A DNA stretch of 64,000 bases, taken from the NCBI RefSeq assembly GCF_002002885.1, contig NZ_CP019510.1, forward strand, positions 5,146,001 through 5,210,000, given 5' to 3'. This DNA is from Janthinobacterium sp. LM6 (lineage in GTDB: Bacteria > Pseudomonadota > Gammaproteobacteria > Burkholderiales > Burkholderiaceae_D). Shown here piece after piece: positions 47,034 to 57,012 of the stretch; the first letter of the stretch is position 1; every line of letters starts with the position of its first letter. The notes under the pieces are model-generated. The model saw only the letters and a list, made by a program, of their open reading frames with translations. It did no database searches and was not told the DNA's origin. A program made the position numbers and the translations under genes.

Positions 47034-48542
47034 ATGCACGACACTCCCCGGCTGGCCCCCGCCATGCGCGCGGCGGCGCCGGAAATCTACCTGTACGACG
47101 CGGCCAGCTTGCAATTGCTGGACGCCAACGATGCTGCCTGCGACAACTTGCAGTATGCGCGCAAGGCATTGCTGGCGATGACGCCGTTCACCCTGGCGCC
47201 GCAGCTTGACGCGCAGCAACTGGCCGCCGTGCTGGCGACGCTGGACGACAGCATCGGCGCGCAAGCCCTGCTGCACGTGCAGCAGCGCCGCCGCGACGGC
47301 AGCCTGTATTCGCTCAGCCTGCACCTGTCGCGCGCCAGCCGCCACGGACGCGCCCTGCTGCTGGCCGAAGGCGAAGACTTGCGCACGCCGCAGGCGACGG
47401 CCGCCGCCCTGGCGCAGGTGCAGTCACGCTTCAACGCCATCGTCTCGAATACGCCGGGCCTCGTGTACCAGTTCTGCCTGCATGCGGATGGGCGCGCCGC
47501 CTTCCCCTACCTGAGCGATGGCTGCCAGGCCCTGCTGGGCCTGGGGCCGGCACAGCTGCACGCGCGCCCGGAACTGTTTTACCAGTTGATCCTCGCCGAC
47601 GACCGCGCCTCGTATCTGGAATCGATGCAAGCGTCGAAAAATGCCTTGTGGAGCTGGAACTGGGAAGGCCGCATCTGGATCGATGCATGGAAGGATGTCA
47701 AATGGATCAACCTGCGCTCCACGCCGCGCGCGCTGGCCGACGGCACGGTGCAGTGGGAAGGCATCATGACGAATATCACGGAAAGCCGGCTGGAACAGAG
47801 CGAAGTGCGCCAGTCGCGCGCCCGCCTGGCCGAGCTGACGGCGCATATCGACAAGGTCAAGGAACACGAACGCACGCGCCTGGCACGCGAATTGCACGAT
47901 GACCTGGGCGGCAATTTGACGGCGATCAAGATGGCGCTGGCCATGCTGGCGCGCCGCCTGCCGCCGGAAGACCAGCAACTGCAGGAAAAGGCCGACTATG
48001 TCGACGCCCTGGTCGACCGCAGCATCGACGCCGTGCACCGCATTTCGCTGGACTTGCGCCCTTCCATGCTGGACCTGGGCCTGGTCGCCGCGCTGGACTG
48101 GCAAGTGAAGGAATTCGCGCGCCAGGCCGGCATCGAATGCCAGTTCATTTCGAACCGCCAGCACATCGAACTGGAGCTGGACCAGGCGACCAGCCTGTTC
48201 CGCATCGCCCAGGAGGCGCTGACGAATATCGCCAAGCATGCGCGGGCGAGCAAGGTCAGCGTGCGCCTGGCCCGGCAGCGCCAGCATATCAGCCTGTCGA
48301 TCGCCGACAATGGCGTCGGCATGCGCCTGTCCGACCGCGCCAAGCCGCAATCGTTCGGCATCCGCGGCATGGCCGAACGGGCCAGCGCGCTGGGCGGCAC
48401 CCTGAGCCTGATGGACGGGCCGGACGGCGGCACCATCCTGAGCATAAAAATCCGGCTGACCACGCCGCGAGAGGCGATAATAGCGGCTGCAGCCAGTGCG
48501 CCCGCGCACAGCGGGCCGCCACCAGAAGCGGCCAGTGGGTGA
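47034..48542 (+). CDS. PAS-containing NarX-type sensor histidine kinase
   Basis: This is a 502-residue cytosolic kinase; no clear transmembrane segment is seen. Two PAS-like modules (residues about 10-125 and 135-260) precede a HisKA_3 domain (HERTRLARELHDDLGGNLTAIKMAL, with the phospho-acceptor His) and an HATPase domain (FRIAQEALTNIAKHARAS; SIADNGVGMRL; GIRGMAERASALGGTLS). ATG at 47034 has AAAGG upstream; ATG at 47016, overlapping the preceding stop, is possible. The partner regulator follows 23 bp later. Confidence 0.85.
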   Translation: MHDTPRLAPAMRAAAPEIYLYDAASLQLLDANDAACDNLQYARKALLAMTPFTLAPQLDAQQLAAVLATLDDSIGAQALLHVQQRRRDGSLYSLSLHLSRASRHGRALLLAEGEDLRTPQATAAALAQVQSRFNAIVSNTPGLVYQFCLHADGRAAFPYLSDGCQALLGLGPAQLHARPELFYQLILADDRASYLESMQASKNALWSWNWEGRIWIDAWKDVKWINLRSTPRALADGTVQWEGIMTNITESRLEQSEVRQSRARLAELTAHIDKVKEHERTRLARELHDDLGGNLTAIKMALAMLARRLPPEDQQLQEKADYVDALVDRSIDAVHRISLDLRPSMLDLGLVAALDWQVKEFARQAGIECQFISNRQHIELELDQATSLFRIAQEALTNIAKHARASKVSVRLARQRQHISLSIADNGVGMRLSDRAKPQSFGIRGMAERASALGGTLSLMDGPDGGTILSIKIRLTTPREAIIAAAASAPAHSGPPPEAASG

Positions 48543-48565
48543 ATTAGATAGGAAACAACGCAGTC

Positions 48566-49213
48566 ATGAAAGAAAAAGCCACCATCCGGGTATTCATCGC
48601 CGACGATCACGCGATCGTGCGCGAGGGCTTGAAGCAAATCCTCGCCGATACGAAGGACATCATCGTGGCCGGCGAGGCCGAAAATGGCCACGACGCCATC
48701 AAACTGTTCCGCGGCTCGAAATGCCAGGTGTTGCTGCTCGACATCTCCCTGCCCGACCGCAGCGGCATCGAGGTGCTCAAGCAGATCAAGAAGGAAAAGC
48801 CGGAACTGGCCGTGCTGATGCTCTCCATGCACCGCGAGGACCAGTACGCCATCCGTTCCCTCAAGGCGGGCGCGGCCGGCTACCTGACGAAACAGAGCGC
48901 GCCGCGCGAACTGGTCACGGCCATCCGCCAGGTGGCGCAAGGCTTGAAATACATCAGCGCCTCGCTGGCGCAGGAACTGGCCAACACGGTGGGCGACGAC
49001 CACGAAACGGCCTTGCACGACACCCTGTCGGACCGCGAATACCAGACCCTGGTCATGATCGCCTCGGGCAAGGCCGTGGGCGCCATCGCCGAAGAGCTGA
49101 AATTGTCCGTGAAAACCGTCAGCGAATACCGCGCCCGCCTGCTGGTCAAGATGAAACTCAAGAACAGTGCCGAACTGACGCATTACGCCATCCGCAACCA
49201 GCTGGTGGATTGA
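48566..49213 (+). CDS. NarL/FixJ-family response regulator
   Basis: This is a 215-residue response regulator. Its receiver domain begins IRVFIADDHAIVREGLKQIL with acceptor Asp59 in LLLDISLPD. A LuxR-type HTH (LSDREYQTLVMIASGKAVGAIAEELKLSVKTVSEYRARLLVKM) is at the C-terminus. It is paired with the PAS kinase just upstream. Targets are unknown. Confidence 0.92.
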   Translation: MKEKATIRVFIADDHAIVREGLKQILADTKDIIVAGEAENGHDAIKLFRGSKCQVLLLDISLPDRSGIEVLKQIKKEKPELAVLMLSMHREDQYAIRSLKAGAAGYLTKQSAPRELVTAIRQVAQGLKYISASLAQELANTVGDDHETALHDTLSDREYQTLVMIASGKAVGAIAEELKLSVKTVSEYRARLLVKMKLKNSAELTHYAIRNQLVD

Positions 49214-49342
49214 CGGCAAAGCGGCATGCACGCTGGCATCGGGCGAATTGACAGGACTTCTCCTTGCTTCTCGCACAATAAGTTCTTTGCCAACTCGCAT
49301 ATCATGAGGATAATTAGAAATATCTAAAAAGGCTGTGCCTAC

Positions 49343-50986
49343 ATGTCCAGTAAATTGCCAACTTCACCAGCAAGCGCTCCCGCCGGCGCCACGAATACCG
49401 CCGCCACTGCGGCGATGAACCCTGCCGATATCGCCCGCGAAGCGTTTCGCCGACTGGCCACGCGCCGCATCGCCCCGACGCCGAGCGCCTACCGCGATAT
49501 CTACAATGAAATCGCGGGCATCAGCGAACCCGCGGAGACGCCCGGCGCACCTGCCGCAGTGCTGGCCGCCAGCGCACCCACGGAGAGTGGCGCGGAAAAC
49601 GTCCTGACGCAGTTTGCCGCCAAGATGAGCGAATCGGCGGGCGAACTGGGCGACTTTGGCCGGCGTTTCCAGCGCGCCCTGAAAGCGCGCGACTGGGACA
49701 GCTATGCGCGCACCCTGGCGCAACTGGCGGAAAAACAGGTCAAGAAAGGCGGCGGCATCGAACTGCCGCCCCTGCCGGACGGCGAACAGACGCGCACCCT
49801 GCGCGAATTGCTCAGCCGCACCCTGGGTTTTGCCGTCGCCACCTTGCTGACGGGCACGCCCGCGCTGGTGGAGGAGGCCGAATCGCTGGGCGCGGCCATC
49901 AAGCTGGCCCACACGGAAGAAGCGCTGAACGAAGCGGCGCTGCGCCTGAAACAGCTGTGCTACCAGATCGAATTGAAAAGCGGCGACACGGCCGAGCAGC
50001 AGGAATTGCTGCTGCGCCTGTTCAAGTTGCTGCTGGACAACGTCAGCCAGTTGCTCGACGACGACAGCTGGCTGCGCGGCCAGGTCGATGCCGTGCAAAA
50101 CCTGATCGCCGGCCCGCTCGACCAGCGCGCGCTGGAAGACGCCACGCGCAGCCTGAAGGAAGTCATCTACAAGCAAGGCCAGCTCAAGCACAGCCTGTCC
50201 GACGTCAAGCTGACGGTCAAGAACATGATGATGACCTTCATCGACCGCCTGGGGCAAGTGGCGGCCAGCACGGGCGACTTCCATGAAAAGATCGGCGGCT
50301 ATTCGGAAAAGATCAGCCAGGCGGAAAATATCAGCGAACTGAACAGCGTTCTTGACGAAGTCTTGCGCGAAACGCGCATGGTGCAGAACGAAGCCCTGCG
50401 CGCGCGCGACAAGATGGTGCTGGCGCGCCAGGAAGTGCAGGATGCGGAACAGCGCATCCACACCCTGGAAGCCAAGCTCCAGCATATGAGCGAACTGGTG
50501 CGGGAAGACCAGCTGACGGGCAGCCTGAACCGCCGTGGCCTGGACGACGTGTTCGAGCGCGAGACGGCCCGCTCCGACCGCCGCGGCACGCCGCTGTGCA
50601 TCGCCATGCTGGACCTGGACGATTTCAAGCGCCTGAACGACACCTACGGCCACCTGGCCGGTGATGCCGCCTTGAAACACCTGGTGAAGATCGTCAAGGA
50701 AACCCTGCGCTCGATGGACGTCATCGCCCGCTTCGGCGGCGAGGAATTCCTCATTCTGCTGCCGGAAACCACGGTCGAGGCGGCCTCGTCGACGATGACA
50801 CGCCTGCAGCGCGAGCTGACCCGGCATTTCTTCCTGCACGACAACGAAAAAGTCTTAATCACCTTTTCCGCCGGCGTGGCCCTGCGCCTGCCCAACGAAG
50901 ACCAGGCCGAACTGGTCAAGCGCGCCGACCGCGCCATGTACCAGGCCAAGCAGACGGGCAAGAACCGCGTGGTGGTGGCCGACTGA
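49343..50986 (+). CDS. Diguanylate cyclase (GGDEF domain)
   Basis: This is a 547-residue protein. It has a low-complexity N-terminus, a long helical/coiled-coil middle (residues about 220-390) and a GGDEF domain with the active-site motif FGGEEF. The inhibitory RxxD site (RSMD) is five residues upstream, so it should make c-di-GMP from two GTP and be product-inhibited. No membrane segment is seen. It sits just before the flagellar genes, where the c-di-GMP receptor YcgR is also encoded. Confidence 0.93.
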   Translation: MSSKLPTSPASAPAGATNTAATAAMNPADIAREAFRRLATRRIAPTPSAYRDIYNEIAGISEPAETPGAPAAVLAASAPTESGAENVLTQFAAKMSESAGELGDFGRRFQRALKARDWDSYARTLAQLAEKQVKKGGGIELPPLPDGEQTRTLRELLSRTLGFAVATLLTGTPALVEEAESLGAAIKLAHTEEALNEAALRLKQLCYQIELKSGDTAEQQELLLRLFKLLLDNVSQLLDDDSWLRGQVDAVQNLIAGPLDQRALEDATRSLKEVIYKQGQLKHSLSDVKLTVKNMMMTFIDRLGQVAASTGDFHEKIGGYSEKISQAENISELNSVLDEVLRETRMVQNEALRARDKMVLARQEVQDAEQRIHTLEAKLQHMSELVREDQLTGSLNRRGLDDVFERETARSDRRGTPLCIAMLDLDDFKRLNDTYGHLAGDAALKHLVKIVKETLRSMDVIARFGGEEFLILLPETTVEAASSTMTRLQRELTRHFFLHDNEKVLITFSAGVALRLPNEDQAELVKRADRAMYQAKQTGKNRVVVAD

Positions 50987-51005
50987 GTCCGGCCCGCTGC
51001 ACGCC

Positions 51006-51040
51006 ATGCCGTCCCGCCGCCCGGCCGGACGGCATTTTTC
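51006..51040 (+). terminator. Rho-independent terminator after the GGDEF gene
   Basis: ATGCCGTCC and GGACGGCAT form a perfect 9-base stem with a 12-base loop, followed by TTTTC. It lies about 20 bp after the stop. Confidence 0.8.
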
Positions 51041-51326
51041 ATTTCAAAACAACAACATTCTCTCCCGTTCCAGCGCTTCGCCAGTATCCCTGCAATATAA
51101 AAATAAAACTATTTTTACCCTCAAGTTTCCTTAAAACCTGTCGTCTAGCGCGCGGCTGGCGGCAAACTGAAGGGCTAAAAATTAAAATTTAAAGCACTTT
51201 TCGCCATAAATTTTCCCGCAGAGCAACCGTTACCCTAAACAACAGCGGCTTGATTGTCCCGGAACAGCGGGGCAGGCCAAAGTGACTAGCACATAGCGCA
51301 ATGTAGTACCTGTTTGGAGAATTATC
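51041..51326 (+). other. Flagellin upstream region
   Basis: AT-rich leader of the flagellin gene, with no coding frame. It contains a candidate sigma-28 promoter (51183-51210) and a long untranslated leader ending in a GGAG ribosome site. Confidence 0.5.
51183..51210 (+). promoter_or_regulatory. Candidate sigma-28 (FliA) promoter of fliC
   Basis: TAAAATTT with a following CGCCATAAA at a distance near the FliA consensus (TAAAGTTT-N11-GCCGATAA). The -10 is imperfect. It lies about 115 bp upstream of the flagellin ATG. Confidence 0.4.
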
Positions 51327-52820
51327 ATGGCTGCAGTAATTAATACCAACATCTCGTCCCTGAATTCGCAACGCAATCTGTCGACCTCGCAGTCGGCCCT
51401 GAGCACCTCGCTGCAACGCCTGTCCTCCGGCTTCCGCATCAACAGCGCCAAAGATGATGCTGCTGGTCTGGCGATTTCCGACCGCATGACGTCGCAAATC
51501 CGCGGCATGACCCAAGCCACCCGCAATGCCAACGACGGTGTCTCGCTGGCTCAGACGGCTGAAGGCGCGTTGGCAAGCTCGGGTGACATCCTGCAACGCA
51601 TCCGCGAACTGGCCGTGCAATCGTCGAACTCGACGAACTCGTCGAGCGACCGCCAGGCGCTGCAAACCGAGGTAGGCCAACTGGGTTCGGAATTGAACCG
51701 TATCGCCCAAACCACCTCGTTCAACGGCCAGGCGCTGCTGGACGGCACCATGGGTACGGCCAACTTCCAGGTCGGCGCCGATGCCAATCAGCTGATTTCC
51801 GCCAGCGGCGCGAACTTCCTGACCAATACCTACGGTAACAACCGTATCGCCAACGATGCATCGGCTGTCAAGAAAGATGCGCTGGGTAATGCCGTCGTCG
51901 GCAAGCTCACGATTTCCGGCTCCATCGGCACCGCTACCGTCGACACGACGGCAGCCGCCGCCGGCGTCAAAGGCAGCACGGCCAAATCCGTCGCCGCCGA
52001 CATCAACAGCCAAACGGCAAAAACGGGCGTGACCGCTTCCGCACAAACGGACGTGAACCTGAACCTGGGCGCTGAATCGTATTCGTTCGCCATCAGTTCG
52101 GACAACCCAAGCACGGCGCCTGTTACCGTGTCGTTCGCCGTCAGCGGCACGGCATCGACCGCAGCCGACTACGCAGCAGGCATCAACGCGATCAATGCCC
52201 AGACGGCAAAGACCGGCGTGACCGCCCAGTACGACAGCGTCAACAAGGGCATGAAGCTGACCAATGCATCGGGTGAAAACATCAACCTGACGCAAGGCAC
52301 GACGGCCAACGTCAAGTTCGACGTCGATGGCTACAAGGCTGACGGCAAAGTACAAGCAGCAGTGCAGTCGATCATCACCGCAGCCGACGCCGCCACGGTC
52401 AACGGCCGCGTGACCTTCGACTCGCAAAACAGCTTCTCGGTGACGGAAAACACCCCTACCGGCCTGAAGGTTGGTCAAGCGACGGCACAAGGTTCGACCC
52501 TGAACTCCGTGTCGACCCTGGACGTGACGAACTTTGACAATGCGCAGCTGGCAATTAAAATTGCCGATGCCGCACTGGCAACGGTCAACAGCCAACGCGC
52601 CCAATACGGTGCTTTGCAATCGCGCTTCTCGTCGGCGATTTCGAACCTGCAATCGACCACGGAAAACCTGTCCGCATCGCGCAGCCGCATCGTCGATACC
52701 GACTTTGCAGCGGAAACAGCCAACATGACCCGCGGCCAGATCCTGCAACAAGCTGGTACGGCCATGCTGGCGCAAGCGAACTCGCTGCCAAACGGCGTCC
52801 TGAGCCTGCTGCGCGGCTAA
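51327..52820 (+). CDS. fliC: Flagellin
   Basis: This is a 497-residue flagellin. Conserved N-terminal [20 protein letters not shown] and [20 protein letters not shown], and C-terminal [21 protein letters not shown] and [21 protein letters not shown] are intact. The middle (residues about 180-400) is a Thr/Ala/Ser-rich variable surface region. Only one flagellin gene is seen here. ATG at 51327 follows GGAG. FlaG, FliD and FliS genes follow in order. Confidence 0.96.
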   Translation: MAAVINTNISSLNSQRNLSTSQSALSTSLQRLSSGFRINSAKDDAAGLAISDRMTSQIRGMTQATRNANDGVSLAQTAEGALASSGDILQRIRELAVQSSNSTNSSSDRQALQTEVGQLGSELNRIAQTTSFNGQALLDGTMGTANFQVGADANQLISASGANFLTNTYGNNRIANDASAVKKDALGNAVVGKLTISGSIGTATVDTTAAAAGVKGSTAKSVAADINSQTAKTGVTASAQTDVNLNLGAESYSFAISSDNPSTAPVTVSFAVSGTASTAADYAAGINAINAQTAKTGVTAQYDSVNKGMKLTNASGENINLTQGTTANVKFDVDGYKADGKVQAAVQSIITAADAATVNGRVTFDSQNSFSVTENTPTGLKVGQATAQGSTLNSVSTLDVTNFDNAQLAIKIADAALATVNSQRAQYGALQSRFSSAISNLQSTTENLSASRSRIVDTDFAAETANMTRGQILQQAGTAMLAQANSLPNGVLSLLRG

Positions 52821-52855
52821 TCCCTGATTAGTATCGCAACAGCGCAGGACCCCGA

Positions 52856-52885
52856 TTCCCCTGCCGGATTTTTTCGGCCGGGGAA
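52856..52885 (+). terminator. Hairpin between fliC and flaG
   Basis: TTCCCCTGCCG pairs with CGGCCGGGGAA (one mismatch). It has no T run downstream, though the loop is T-rich. A possible attenuator that would favour fliC over flaG. Confidence 0.4.
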
Positions 52886-52904
52886 TTTCCACTAGGAGAG
52901 CACC

Positions 52905-53276
52905 ATGACTATCGACACGATAGCGGCCGCCTCCGCGGCCAGGATAGACAAGAGTTACGCCGCGACGGACACGCCGGCGGCGCGCCCGGCAGCGCCACGC
53001 ACGGCCACGGAAAACGACACGGTTGCACCACAGCAAGCCAGCAAGGAACCCAGCCGCGAGCAGTTGAACAAGGCGGTATCGGAGCTGAACCAGTCGTCGC
53101 AGATAAAAACGCAAGGCATTGAATTTGCCATCGACGAAGACAGCCAGCGTACGGTCGTCAAGGTCATCGACCAGGAAACCAAGGAAGTGCTGCGCCAGAT
53201 TCCCACCAAGGAAGCCCTGGAATTGGCCAAGACCTTTGATTCGGCCAAAGGCTCACTGATCAGTCAAAGCGTATAA
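52905..53276 (+). CDS. flaG: Flagellar protein FlaG
   Basis: This is a 123-residue protein. The C-terminal FlaG core has IKTQGIEFAIDEDSQRTVVKVIDQETKEVLRQIPTKEALELAKTF, the usual signature. The N-terminal half is low-complexity. The family influences filament length in some bacteria. It starts 84 bp after fliC behind AGGAGA. Confidence 0.9.
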   Translation: MTIDTIAAASAARIDKSYAATDTPAARPAAPRTATENDTVAPQQASKEPSREQLNKAVSELNQSSQIKTQGIEFAIDEDSQRTVVKVIDQETKEVLRQIPTKEALELAKTFDSAKGSLISQSV

Positions 53277-53330
53277 GATGACCTCGCCCACGGACATGCA
53301 GCAGCGTGGCAGTATGCATCGGCATGACCA

Positions 53331-53367
53331 CGGGGCCCGATAGCCTGGCTATCCGGCCCCGTTTTTT
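53331..53367 (+). terminator. Rho-independent terminator after flaG
   Basis: CGGGGCCCGATAGC and GCTATCCGGCCCCG pair (one mismatch) around a short loop, followed by a run of T. Confidence 0.85.
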
Positions 53368-53445
53368 GCTGCAGAAAAAGCAATATTTTCCGGTCTCTTC
53401 CCCGATTTTTCCCGCCCGCTGAAAACAGCGCGGTAAATCCCCCTC

Positions 53446-53472
53446 TCAAGTCCTGATTGATTCTGCCGATAA
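53446..53472 (+). promoter_or_regulatory. Sigma-28 (FliA) promoter of fliD
   Basis: TCAAGTCC, an 11-base spacer and a perfect GCCGATAA. It lies 34 bp upstream of the fliD GTG start, after the flaG terminator, so fliD starts its own transcription unit. Confidence 0.75.
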
Positions 53473-53505
53473 CAGCTTATATTAGCGTTTTCCTAGGAGT
53501 ATTCA

Positions 53506-56187
53506 GTGGCCATCACACCTACAGTTTCATCCATCGGCATCGGCGCCGGCGCCAGCGGCCTGGATGTGAATGCCCTCATCGACAAGCTGATGACGGCCGA
53601 AGCGGCACCGCTGGGTACTTTTGACAAGAAAACGGCCTCCTACCAGGCCAAGCTCAGCGCCATGGGCACCTTGAGCGGCGCCGTCAGCACCTTCCAGAGT
53701 TCGCTGTCGGCGCTCTCGAACACCAACAACTTCCGCGCCGTCAGCGCCACGCCCGCCGACCCCCTCGTACTGACGGCCAGCGCCGGCGCCAAGGCCGTAG
53801 CCGGCAACTACAACATCAATGTCACGCAACTGGCTCAGTCGCAAACCCTGATGTCGGGCGGCATGGCCAACAAGCTGTCGACCATCGGCCTGGGCAGCAA
53901 GACGACGATTTCCTTCCAGCTCGGTTCGGTCGCCGGCGGCACCTTCGGCTTGAAGGGCGCCGCCCTGGGCGCCACCACGGCGCAGAGCGGCATCAGCAAC
54001 GGCTCCCTGATCCTCAATGGCACCGCCATCCCCACCGACGCCAGCACCAAGAGCGCGCGCGCCCTGGCCGACGCCATCAACGCCAAGAGCAGCACCACGG
54101 GCGTGACCGCCACGGCCCAGCCGACTGAAAGCAGCGCGACCATGTTCAGCGGCTTCGGCAATATCGAAACGGGCGCGGACGGCACGTATTCGCTGTCGGT
54201 GGGCGGCATCGAGATCGTCACCCAGGGGAACAGCGTCGCCGCAGGCGCCGGCATCACGGGGGCCTCGCTCGACACGACGCTCGAAGGCCCGAATGCCGTC
54301 TCGAACGCGCTGGCCGCGGCCAACATCACCGTCACCGGCAAGGCCGCCGACGGCACCCTGAAATTTACGCGCGCCGACGGTTCCAACCTGAACATCGAGG
54401 AAGTGGTGACGGGCTCGGTCAAGGGCGGCATCGGCCATGCCTCGAACTCGGTCAATGACGGCTCGAACGTGACGCTGACCAGCACCATCAACCTGGCCTC
54501 GGGCAATGCCAGCCCGATCACCATCGCCGGCAGCAATCCGGCCGCCGCCGGACTGACGGCAGGCTCCGGTGGCGCCTACATGAACACCAACTTTACCCAG
54601 GATGGCACGCAAGCGACGGGCACGGTGGTGATCGACGCCACCAACAACACCCTGCAAGGCATCCGCGACGCCATCAACAACGCGGGCCTGGGCGTAACCG
54701 CCAGCATCGTTTCGGACGGCACGGACAAGCCCTACCACCTGGTCTTGAGCTCCTCGAAGACGGGTGCCAATTCGGCCATGAAAATCTCGCTGAGCGGCAG
54801 CGACGGCCTGCCGCCGGACAGCGCCCTGAACGACTTGCTGTCGTACGATGCGGGCGGCACGCAGAACCTGAAACAGAACAGCGCCGCGCAAAACACGAAC
54901 TTCAGCGTCAACGGCATCGCCATCACCAGCGCGTCGAACAGTGTCGATACGGCCATCGAAGGCGTGACCCTGGGCATCGCCAAGGTGGGCAGCACCAGCT
55001 TGTCGGTGCAAAAAGACACCTCCACCGTCAAGACCAGCATCAATGCCTTCGTCAAGGCGTATAACGACCTGAATACGGCGATGGCCAAGATGACGGCGTA
55101 TGATCCGGAAACCAAGAAGGGCGGCGTCCTGCTGGGGGACTCGACCGCGCAATCGATCCAGAGCCAGTTGCGCAGGCAACTCGGTGCGCCCATCACCGGC
55201 TTGAACAGCAGTTTGAGCACCTTGAGCCAGGTCGGCATTTCATTTCAGAAAGATGGCAGCCTGACACTGGACTCGAGCAAGCTCGACAAGGCTATCAGCG
55301 CCAACTTCACCGACATCGCCGGCCTGTTCTCGGCACTGGGCAAGGCCACCGACAGCAACGTTGCCTTTACCAGCTCGACCGCCGCAACCAAACCCGGCAG
55401 CTATGAGTTGACGATCACCACGATGGCCAGCCAGGGTGCGCTCACCTCGGCCGCCGTCTTGCCCGCCAGCACGACAATTGCCAGCGACACCACCTGGAGC
55501 ATCACGCTCAACGATACCGAGCCCAGCGCTGCCAAGAACACGGCGCAGGTCGTCATTCCTGCCGGCACCTACACCCCTGCGCAGATGGCCTCGATGATCC
55601 AGTCCTCGATCAACGGCGTGAAGTCCTTTGCCGACAACGGCGCCACCGTGTCGGCCTCCATCGATGGAGCGGGCAAACTGGTACTGGCATCGGCCCGCTA
55701 TGGCTCCGTCTCGAATATCGCCGTCAGCACCGGCACGGGCACGGCGCCGACCGCCCTGTTCGGCGCCGCCACGCCCGTCAAGGGCACGGACGTGGCCGGC
55801 ACCCTGGGAGGACAACCGGTGATCGGCTCGGGCCAGACCCTGACGGGCGCCGCCGGTTCGCCGGCCGAGGGCCTGAAGATTGAAGTGACGGGCGGCACCA
55901 CCGGTGCGCGCGGCACCGTCAGCTTCTCGCAAGGCTATGCCTACCAGCTGAATAACCTGGCGACCTCCTTCCTCGGCACGGACGGCATGATCACCAACCG
56001 TTCCAAGGGTCTCAACGAAACGATCAAGAACATCGCGACGCAGCGCGACAAGTTCAGCGACAAACTGACCGACATCGAAGCGCGCTACCGCGCCCAGTAC
56101 TCGCGCCTCGACGTGACGCTGAGCAAATTGACATCCATGCAAAGCTATTTGACCCAGCAGCTGGCCGCCATCGCCTCCAACCGTTAA
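53506..56187 (+). CDS. fliD: Flagellar filament cap protein FliD
   Basis: This is an 893-residue cap protein, clearly longer than many FliD proteins (450-700). The N-terminal IGAGASGLDVNALIDKLMTAEAAPL and the FliD N domain come first. The C-terminal FliD domain (SVNGIAITSASNSVDTAIEGVTLGI; KGGVLLGDSTAQSIQSQLRRQLG) is followed by a terminal coiled coil (YRAQYSRLDVTLSKLTSMQSYLTQQLAAIASN). The middle holds long Gly/Thr/Ser-rich inserts, probably outer domains that touch the outside world. Start is GTG at 53506 with TAGGAG upstream. Confidence 0.94.
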   Translation: MAITPTVSSIGIGAGASGLDVNALIDKLMTAEAAPLGTFDKKTASYQAKLSAMGTLSGAVSTFQSSLSALSNTNNFRAVSATPADPLVLTASAGAKAVAGNYNINVTQLAQSQTLMSGGMANKLSTIGLGSKTTISFQLGSVAGGTFGLKGAALGATTAQSGISNGSLILNGTAIPTDASTKSARALADAINAKSSTTGVTATAQPTESSATMFSGFGNIETGADGTYSLSVGGIEIVTQGNSVAAGAGITGASLDTTLEGPNAVSNALAAANITVTGKAADGTLKFTRADGSNLNIEEVVTGSVKGGIGHASNSVNDGSNVTLTSTINLASGNASPITIAGSNPAAAGLTAGSGGAYMNTNFTQDGTQATGTVVIDATNNTLQGIRDAINNAGLGVTASIVSDGTDKPYHLVLSSSKTGANSAMKISLSGSDGLPPDSALNDLLSYDAGGTQNLKQNSAAQNTNFSVNGIAITSASNSVDTAIEGVTLGIAKVGSTSLSVQKDTSTVKTSINAFVKAYNDLNTAMAKMTAYDPETKKGGVLLGDSTAQSIQSQLRRQLGAPITGLNSSLSTLSQVGISFQKDGSLTLDSSKLDKAISANFTDIAGLFSALGKATDSNVAFTSSTAATKPGSYELTITTMASQGALTSAAVLPASTTIASDTTWSITLNDTEPSAAKNTAQVVIPAGTYTPAQMASMIQSSINGVKSFADNGATVSASIDGAGKLVLASARYGSVSNIAVSTGTGTAPTALFGAATPVKGTDVAGTLGGQPVIGSGQTLTGAAGSPAEGLKIEVTGGTTGARGTVSFSQGYAYQLNNLATSFLGTDGMITNRSKGLNETIKNIATQRDKFSDKLTDIEARYRAQYSRLDVTLSKLTSMQSYLTQQLAAIASNR

Positions 56188-56209
56188 GCCCAATCATCAG
56201 GAGAATTAC

Positions 56210-56656
56210 ATGTTTGGAACCCAACAACGCGGCGTCAACGCCTATGCCAAGGTCGGCCTGGAAACGGGCATCGTTTCGGCCTCGCCGCACAAGCTGATCG
56301 TGATGCTGTACGACGGCGCCCTGGTGGCCGTGCTCAGCGCGCAGATGCACATGAAATCGGGCAATGTGCCGGAAAAAGGCAAGTCGATCTCGAAAGCCAT
56401 CCAGATCATCGACAATGGCTTGCGCGCCAGCCTGGACAAGGAAGCGGGCGGCCAGATCGCCGAAGGCCTCGACGCCCTGTATGAATACATGAGTGCGCGC
56501 CTGCTGACGGCCAACCTGCACAACGATATTACCCTGCTGGAAGAGGTGCAGCGCCTGCTCACCGACTTGCGCGAAACCTGGAACGCCATCGGCGCCACCC
56601 CCGCCGCCATGCCTGGCGCCGATCTGAAACGTATGCCCAGCCTTGCGAGCGCCTAA
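56210..56656 (+). CDS. fliS: Flagellar export chaperone FliS
   Basis: This is a 148-residue flagellin chaperone. The start VNAYAKVGLETGIVSASPHKLIVMLYDGAL is typical. It binds flagellin in the cytosol and keeps it unfolded for export. It begins 22 bp after fliD behind AGGAG, with fliT next after 3 bp. Confidence 0.95.
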   Translation: MFGTQQRGVNAYAKVGLETGIVSASPHKLIVMLYDGALVAVLSAQMHMKSGNVPEKGKSISKAIQIIDNGLRASLDKEAGGQIAEGLDALYEYMSARLLTANLHNDITLLEEVQRLLTDLRETWNAIGATPAAMPGADLKRMPSLASA

Positions 56657-56659
56657 CCC

Positions 56660-56986
56660 ATGATGACGAATCAAGAAGTCCTGACCACCTACGAAGCCAT
56701 GCAGACCCTGACGGGCCAGATGGTCACCGCCGCCACCAACGCCGACTGGGACGCGCTCGAAGTGCTGGAACAGCGCATCAGCGCGCATGTGGCCGCGCTG
56801 AAGGCAAATGAAGAAAAAGTCGTGCTGGAAAGCGCTGGCCGCCAGCGCAAGGTCGCCCTGATCAAGCAGATCCTGGAAGACGACCGCAAGATCCGCGACC
56901 TGACCATGCCGTGGATGGCGCAATTGTCCAAGCTGATCAACAGCACCGGCACGGAGCGGCGCCTGGCCAACGCCTACGGCGCGTAA
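56660..56986 (+). CDS. fliT: Flagellar protein FliT-like chaperone
   Basis: This is a 108-residue, mostly helical protein (TYEAMQTLTGQMVTAATNADWDALEVLEQ...) placed directly behind fliS. This is the place and size of FliT, the FliD chaperone. Sequence conservation in FliT is weak, so the name relies on context plus the helical pattern. Confidence 0.75.
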   Translation: MMTNQEVLTTYEAMQTLTGQMVTAATNADWDALEVLEQRISAHVAALKANEEKVVLESAGRQRKVALIKQILEDDRKIRDLTMPWMAQLSKLINSTGTERRLANAYGA

Positions 56987-57012
56987 GCGCACACGGGGCA
57001 AGGTCAGCTATC

